A stretch of 64,000 bases of DNA from Halobacillus litoralis (GTDB taxonomy: Bacteria > Bacillota > Bacilli > Bacillales > Halobacillaceae): assembly GCF_020524085.2 (NCBI RefSeq), contig NZ_CP129016.1, forward strand, positions 1,358,001-1,422,000. Reading direction: 5' to 3'. Positions 60,011 to 64,000 of this stretch are shown in pieces. The number at the start of each line of letters is the position of its first letter. The first letter of the stretch is position 1. The notes under the pieces were generated by a model that was given only the letters and a program-made list of their open reading frames with translations, did no database searches and was not told the origin of the DNA. The translations under genes and the position numbers were made by a program.

Positions 60011-60268
60011 TTGATCGATATCAAATTTGACTCCATCTATGTCAACCATATGACGAATAACTCTGGCATATTTGTTGGTCCGAATACCCAGACCCATTGG
60101 GAAACGCAGGAAAAACAGAATGCTGCCCTTGGTACAGTCGTAGGGGATGGGAACATCATTTCTTATAATGTCAATGTGATTCATGATGATGATGAAATCG
60201 ATATGCCGATTACACAAATGGCAAGTCCTTCAAAAAAGGAGAATGGAGCCGATCATTCTACAGGATGA
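60011..60268 (+). CDS. GerPA/GerPF-like spore protein 2
   Basis: 85 residues from TTG 60011, with GGGGAGGG 4-5 nt upstream. The same pattern as its neighbour: FDSIYVNHMTNNSGIFVGPN, QEKQNAALG, and DDDEIDMPI. Its 3' end overlaps the convergent minus-strand gene by 16 bases (60253-60268). It is probably co-transcribed with the 59755 gene. Confidence 0.66.
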   Translation: MIDIKFDSIYVNHMTNNSGIFVGPNTQTHWETQEKQNAALGTVVGDGNIISYNVNVIHDDDEIDMPITQMASPSKKENGADHSTG

Positions 60269-60543
60269 TCCTCCATTTTCTTTTCCATTAGTTTTTGGAC
60301 CCATTCTGGAATTTCCTGGTCGTTTTCCTGTGACATCAGGTCAAGGATGGCAGAGTCACTTAAAATAGAACGTAATCCTTCAAGAGTATTGCCATCGCCA
60401 AATACGTTCCCGAATCCTTGGTTATGCTTTTGGTGACTCTCAAACCCTGTCGGGATATTGTTTCCCATGTTTAGACACGAGGCATTTTCAATGGTTCCAA
60501 TCCTTATGTTTCCTATGAAAAAGTAAGGAGATAAACCGGCCAT
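60253..60543 (-). CDS. GerP-like spore protein 3
   Basis: 96 residues. IGNIRIGTIENASCLNMGNN, then KHNQGFGNVFGDGN, repeats the pattern of the other copies. A charged helical C-terminus (about 70-96) is added. The start lies 1 nt from the stop of the next minus-strand gene upstream (60545), so the two are tightly coupled; AGGAGGATTCCTGAT serves as ribosome site. Confidence 0.66.
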   Translation of the reverse strand: MAGLSPYFFIGNIRIGTIENASCLNMGNNIPTGFESHQKHNQGFGNVFGDGNTLEGLRSILSDSAILDLMSQENDQEIPEWVQKLMEKKMEDHPVE

Positions 60544-60544
60544 A

Positions 60545-60868
60545 TCAGGAATCCTCCTTTGATTTGAAGCTGAATTTTAAACCGTTGTCTGTGCGGCTCA
60601 ATTCTGGACGGGAAGAATTTTTCGGTTTGACATTCACGCCGAAATTGTTCCCCATGTTCAGGGCTCCGCTTAATTCATCGATATCTAAATGATCCAACTG
60701 GAACGTCAGCTGCTCAAGGTTGGGGTCATGGATATCCACTTGGTCAAAATGAATATGGTATTCCACATGCTTTCCCTGCATCCCTTGGATCACTTGTTTC
60801 AATTCATGTATTTCTTTTACAAGATCATCAATATCCGTTCGCTTTTGACGACGTTTTTTAAAGAACAT
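60545..60868 (-). CDS. GerPC-like spore protein
   Basis: 107 residues. A basic start and a coiled coil (about 10-32, IDDLVKEIHELKQVIQGMQG) are followed by VEYHIHFDQVDIHD and IDELSGALNMGNN. The coiled coil followed by an LSGxLNxG strand is the plan of GerPC, though this protein is about half the usual length. It shares LNMGNN with the 60253 gene. No good ribosome site was found except AAGAAC-type bases. Confidence 0.6.
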   Translation of the reverse strand: MFFKKRRQKRTDIDDLVKEIHELKQVIQGMQGKHVEYHIHFDQVDIHDPNLEQLTFQLDHLDIDELSGALNMGNNFGVNVKPKNSSRPELSRTDNGLKFSFKSKEDS

Positions 60869-60873
60869 GACGT

Positions 60874-61071
60874 CTACACTCTTTTAGAAGGCCGTTTGAT
60901 GACTAAATGTTTATTATGTTGGAGGGTGTTTTTATGACCGATGATTCTTCCATTTCCTTCCGAATTTTGCTGAACGGCTTTAAAACCCGATTGGAGGTTT
61001 GTTCCTGAAAAAATCCCCGATGTGGCACTGATTTGGTCAACGGACAAATTCTTAAATTGAATATGACTCAT
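60874..61071 (-). CDS. GerPF-like spore protein 4
   Basis: 65 residues from ATG 61071 with a strong AGGAGGTGATGAT site; the longer frame from 61140 is unsupported. FKNLSVDQISATSGIFSGTN, then VQQNSEGNGRIIG, is the shared pattern. It is first in a three-gene minus-strand unit (61071 to 60253) with gaps of only 5 and 1 nt. Confidence 0.66.
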   Translation of the reverse strand: MSHIQFKNLSVDQISATSGIFSGTNLQSGFKAVQQNSEGNGRIIGHKNTLQHNKHLVIKRPSKRV

Positions 61072-61114
61072 ATCATCACCTCCTATGACTAATGTATGAA
61101 AGGAAAAGATAAGC

Positions 61115-61531
61115 ATGAAAGACATTATGAATTGGTTCAATCCTTTGGGGAAAGACAGCTCTTTTCTTCCTGATGATCTAATGGATATGGGGAAAATGAA
61201 TGATTTCGTACAAAAGTCGATCCAGGAAGCTCTAGCCCCAAAAGACCAACAGAAACCAAAACAATCGCACAGTGATTATAAAGTGATGGAGCTGATGAAG
61301 GAAGTTGTCGTCATCATTCCCGTTCCTTACGAAGTGGATGTAGAAGGGATAAGATTGAGTGTTGGAAGCGGGAAGCTTTTTGTAAGCGGGATATGGGCTG
61401 AAAGGATGGAAATTGCGCTTCCAGCTCAGACGAGCAGAAGAAATGGGTATGCACAGTACCAGGACGGGGCAATTGAAGTTCGTCTACAAAAAAAGAGCTC
61501 CGATGAAAAAGAGATCTTTTTGCATTATTGA
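61115..61531 (+). CDS. Hsp20-fold-like spore protein (putative)
   Basis: 138 residues. Helical N-terminus, then EVVVIIPVPYEVDVEGIRLS, GSGKLFVSGIW and GAIEVRLQKKS, a beta-strand series like the alpha-crystallin domain but without its usual end motif. It is divergent from the GerP-like genes and convergent with a clear Hsp20 gene, overlapping it by 7 bases. It may be a coat-associated small heat-shock relative, as CotM-type proteins are. Confidence 0.55.
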   Translation: MKDIMNWFNPLGKDSSFLPDDLMDMGKMNDFVQKSIQEALAPKDQQKPKQSHSDYKVMELMKEVVVIIPVPYEVDVEGIRLSVGSGKLFVSGIWAERMEIALPAQTSRRNGYAQYQDGAIEVRLQKKSSDEKEIFLHY

Positions 61532-61962
61532 TGGTCCTCTAATTCAATGGGAATATCCCTGTTTTTCTGACGTTTCAAAATGGTGACCGTCAATAGACCA
61601 TCTTTGTAGGCAGTCACGATATCTTCCGCAGTAAAATGGAAGGGGATAGGAATCACCCGTTTAAAGCTTCCTTTCAATCGTTCGTTATGGATTAGATCTT
61701 CTTCTGCTACGGGGTAATGGGGAGTAATCTCTCCTCTGATAATCATAGAAGTGCCCTCCTGGGTCAGATAGACCGGATCGCTCTTTGTTAAGCCTGGCAG
61801 TTCAATGACAAGGACAGCCTGATCTTCCGTTTCAAAAAAGTCGTAAGCAGGACCGCGCTTTGGAATCACATGGTGCATGTCGTTCCAGAAGTCCTCTCCT
61901 AACACCTTCTCTACATTTTCTGAAAAAGCCTCCCAATTGATCGGGCCATTCTTTTTCTTCAT
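61525..61962 (-). CDS. Small heat-shock protein, Hsp20 family
   Basis: 145 residues from ATG 61962 (GAGGTGAAAGA upstream). The alpha-crystallin domain is clear (about 40-140): YDFFETEDQAVLVIELPGL, the variant DGLLTVTILK of the A-x-x-x-n-G-v-L motif near residue 122, and a short tail IPIEL with the I-x-I/V oligomerisation motif. It is a chaperone that holds unfolding proteins. In this context it could be a spore protein. Confidence 0.85.
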   Translation of the reverse strand: MKKKNGPINWEAFSENVEKVLGEDFWNDMHHVIPKRGPAYDFFETEDQAVLVIELPGLTKSDPVYLTQEGTSMIIRGEITPHYPVAEEDLIHNERLKGSFKRVIPIPFHFTAEDIVTAYKDGLLTVTILKRQKNRDIPIELEDHQ

Positions 61963-62044
61963 TTCTTTCACCTCACTCTTACAAAGTATGTAGATACCCG
62001 GATGTTCATGACATCACACATAAAGGAGGGAATAATCGAATTTA

Positions 62045-62240
62045 TGTAAACGCTGTCTATTTGGCGAATTATTTGAAAAATGCTGTTGTATTTGTATGAC
62101 CCCCGTGTTATGATTTACTCAACTTCATTAATCAATGAATTTTGTGCAAACGTATTCACATCTTAATCAATAGCACTTTTTATACTCATTGTGGACAAGC
62201 TGATGAGTTTTTTAACTGCCATTTGCGCAAACGTATGCGC
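62045..62240 (+). promoter_or_regulatory. Promoter with three cre/LacI-type operators
   Basis: Three sites fit or nearly fit TGNAANCGNNNNCA: TGTAAACGCTGTCT (62045-62058, last base off), TGCAAACGTATTCA (62145-62158, exact), and GCGCAAACGTATGCGC (62225-62240, palindromic). A promoter TTGTAT (62086-62091) and TATGAT (62109-62114), 17 nt apart, lies between the first two. CcpA or a local LacI-type repressor is the likely reader. No gene is seen in 61963-62325. Confidence 0.72.
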
Positions 62241-62325
62241 TCGGGTTTCACAAGTTGAAAAACTCTTTTCTTAGATGTGGTTTGTAAGCGGATTCAAAGA
62301 TTAATAATAAATAGGGGTGGATGAA

Positions 62326-63633
62326 ATGAAAAGAAACAAATTTTATTCTGGGATTGCGACAGCATTGTTGGCGTCCACTGTAGCTCTTTCTGGTTGTTCA
62401 TTTGGTTCAGACGACAGCAGCAGTTCAGATGACAATGCTTCAGGCGATGCCGTTACTGTCGATGTCTTTCAGTTCAAAGTAGAGTTCAAGGACCAGTTTG
62501 AAGAGCTTGTCTCCATGTACGAAGAAGAAAACCCGGACGTGAACATCAACGTTAAAACCGTTGGTGGAGGAAACGACTACGGGGCTTCCTTGAAGACATC
62601 TTTCTCTTCTGGAGAAGAGCCTGACATCTTCAACGTCGGTGGACCGACAGATGTCGATGAATATGAGAAATACTTAGCGGACCTTTCGGATACAGATGCA
62701 GCAAATGCAGCTCTTGAAGGCACACTTTCCGGCGTATCTCGTAATGATCAAGTGTTAGGTCTTCCTTTCAACCAGGAAGGATACGGACTTCTTTACAACA
62801 AGAAAGTTTTTGAAGAAGCAGGAATCAATGCTGAAGAAATCACAACATTTGAAGCTCTAGAAGAAGCTGTTCAAACGTTGGAAGATCAAAAAGGTGAGCT
62901 TGGAATCGATGCACCATTTGCCTTCCCGGCTAAAGAGAAGTGGGTCATCGGTAACCACTTAGCCAATGCGTATATCGCAGATGAATTCAACAATGACATT
63001 ATGGAAGCTTATGAAGCGGACACGATTGAGTTCCAAATGGGTGACCAAATGAAGCGTTTCGTCGACCTTCAAAATGAGTATTCTGTTCAACCGACACTCA
63101 GCCTTGACTACTCTCAACAAGTTGAAGAAAACTTCTCTCTTGGGAAAGTTGCGATGATTCAGCAAGGGAACTGGGTTTACAACACAGTTGAATCCATGGA
63201 TCCTGAATTTGCTGAGAACAACGTCGGAATTCTTCCAATCCCTGTAGAGGGTTACGAAGGAAGCATCCCAGTCGGTGTACCAAACTACTGGGTTGTGAAC
63301 AAAGAGTCTGAAGAAGAAGTGGTACAAGCAAGTAAGGACTTCTTAGATTGGATGTACACTTCTGAAAAAGGAAAGCAATTCGTAACGGAAGAATTCAAGT
63401 TCATCCCTGCATACGAAGGGTATGAAGATCAGGAAATTGCAGATCCGATTTCTCAGGAAATCTATGAGTATGCAAACGAAGGCAACACACTTGGATGGGT
63501 CTTCCTTGGCGCGCCGACTGGCTGGACTGAAGACGCGTTCGGAGTAGCTGTACAAGAATACCTTGCTGGAGACATCAGCTGGGAAGAAGTAGAACAAAGA
63601 GCAACAAAAGCTTGGGAAGATGCTCGTCAATAA
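62326..63633 (+). CDS. ABC sugar transporter, substrate-binding lipoprotein
   Basis: 435 residues from ATG 62326 (AGGGGTGGATGAA upstream). Signal peptide with lipobox ALSGC, then a Ser/Asp linker. The family 1 binding protein fold shows VDVFQFKVEFKDQFEELVSM and FSSGEEPDIFNVGGP, then WMYTSEKGKQFV. It is a surface receptor for a carbohydrate, probably an oligosaccharide; the exact sugar is unknown. It is the first gene of an operon that continues with a MalF-type permease. Confidence 0.88.
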   Translation: MKRNKFYSGIATALLASTVALSGCSFGSDDSSSSDDNASGDAVTVDVFQFKVEFKDQFEELVSMYEEENPDVNINVKTVGGGNDYGASLKTSFSSGEEPDIFNVGGPTDVDEYEKYLADLSDTDAANAALEGTLSGVSRNDQVLGLPFNQEGYGLLYNKKVFEEAGINAEEITTFEALEEAVQTLEDQKGELGIDAPFAFPAKEKWVIGNHLANAYIADEFNNDIMEAYEADTIEFQMGDQMKRFVDLQNEYSVQPTLSLDYSQQVEENFSLGKVAMIQQGNWVYNTVESMDPEFAENNVGILPIPVEGYEGSIPVGVPNYWVVNKESEEEVVQASKDFLDWMYTSEKGKQFVTEEFKFIPAYEGYEDQEIADPISQEIYEYANEGNTLGWVFLGAPTGWTEDAFGVAVQEYLAGDISWEEVEQRATKAWEDARQ

Positions 63634-63647
63634 GCAGTAGAATTGGA

Positions 63648-63676
63648 ACCAGTAAGGGCTTGCTGCCCTTACTGGT
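63648..63676 (+). other. Intercistronic hairpin after the binding-protein gene
   Basis: ACCAGTAAGGGC (63648-63659) pairs perfectly with its complement (63665-63676), with no T-run. Hairpins here commonly stabilise the binding-protein part of the message. Confidence 0.6.
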
Positions 63677-63810
63677 ACTATAAAAGATCCCCTCTATTAG
63701 GATATTTAAATAGGTAAGTATGTTAATAGATGGGATGTTTTATCCAATCATATGAAATCGATATCATAACGTGCGGTTCGCACCGCTTAAAGTATTGGAG
63801 GAGTAATTAC

Positions 63811-64000
63811 ATGCAGAATCGAAGTTTATCTTTCTGGTTGTTCCTGACGCCGGTAATCATGGGTCTTGGTATAGTCGTCGTCATTCCATTCTTATATGGT
63901 CTCTTCTATTCCTTCACGGATTGGAACGGGATTACAGCAAATGCATTCATAGGTTTTGAGAATTACATTAAACTTTTCCAAGAAAGTGAATTCATGGATT
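63811..64000 (+). CDS. ABC sugar transporter permease, MalF-type (3' truncated by window)
   Basis: 63 residues are visible from ATG 63811, with GGAGGAG 9 nt upstream. LSFWLFLTPVIMGLGIVVVI is the first membrane helix, then LYGLFYSFTDWNG and FIGFENYIKLFQ, typical of MalF/UgpA permeases. The rest lies outside the window. Confidence 0.85.
   Translation, partial: MQNRSLSFWLFLTPVIMGLGIVVVIPFLYGLFYSFTDWNGITANAFIGFENYIKLFQESEFMD

Overview
This window looks like a core-chromosome segment of a spore-forming, moderately halophilic Bacillaceae, most like Halobacillus or a close relative. The evidence is the gene order, which follows the Bacillus subtilis rpoE-pyrG-spo0F-fba-murA-glpX-rho-rpmE-tdk-prfA-prmC-spoIIR-ywlC-rpiB-glyA-upp-atp-murA-spoIID-spoIIQ-spoIIID-mbl-flhO-flhP-fabZ block, together with many sporulation genes and several very acidic proteins. 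The genus is inferred from style and was not tested.

Layout. 1-2.1 kb: end of icmF, a 21-nt tandem array, a small membrane-anchored protein and rpoE. 2.1-12.3 kb: pyrG behind a CTP-sensing attenuator, spo0F, fba, a transaldolase-like gene, murAB (frameshifted), glpX, rho, type B rpmE, tdk. 13-24.7 kb: a DUF2294 gene, a YhcN-like lipoprotein, prfA-prmC, spoIIR, a GNAT-like gene, a DnaA-box cluster ahead of ywlC, mntP, ywlE, rpiB, ywlG, glyA, upp. 24.7-28.4 kb: mnaA and a broken subtilase. 28.6-35.9 kb: a complete F1Fo ATP synthase operon. 36-44.9 kb: ywzB, ywmB, murAA (frameshifted), spoIID, spoIIQ, spoIIID, mbl, flhO, flhP, epuA. 45-48.4 kb: a monooxygenase/methyltransferase pair, a 48-residue membrane protein and fabZ. 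49-62 kb is accessory: an acidic lipoprotein, a YjfB-like gene, a frameshifted RND efflux operon, PilZ and CBS proteins, sinR, a PAP2 protein, a sugar isomerase, a compact cluster of GerP-like spore genes and two Hsp20-type genes. 62-64 kb: the start of a sugar ABC transporter operon behind LacI/CcpA-type operators.

The strongest unexplained structure is a family of nine intergenic repeats (147-615 bp). They are built from long imperfect-palindrome arms bounded by inverted ends containing AGTTTCGAGAC. Eight of the nine lie within about 5-40 bp downstream of an intrinsic terminator. They occur in at least two subfamilies with different middle segments, plus short single-arm and mosaic copies.

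Six reading-frame breaks are each explained by one extra base: both murA paralogues (one each), a subtilase (two) and the RND permease (two). Loss of both murA genes would be expected to be lethal, so residual insertion errors in the assembly are the simplest explanation for at least those two.
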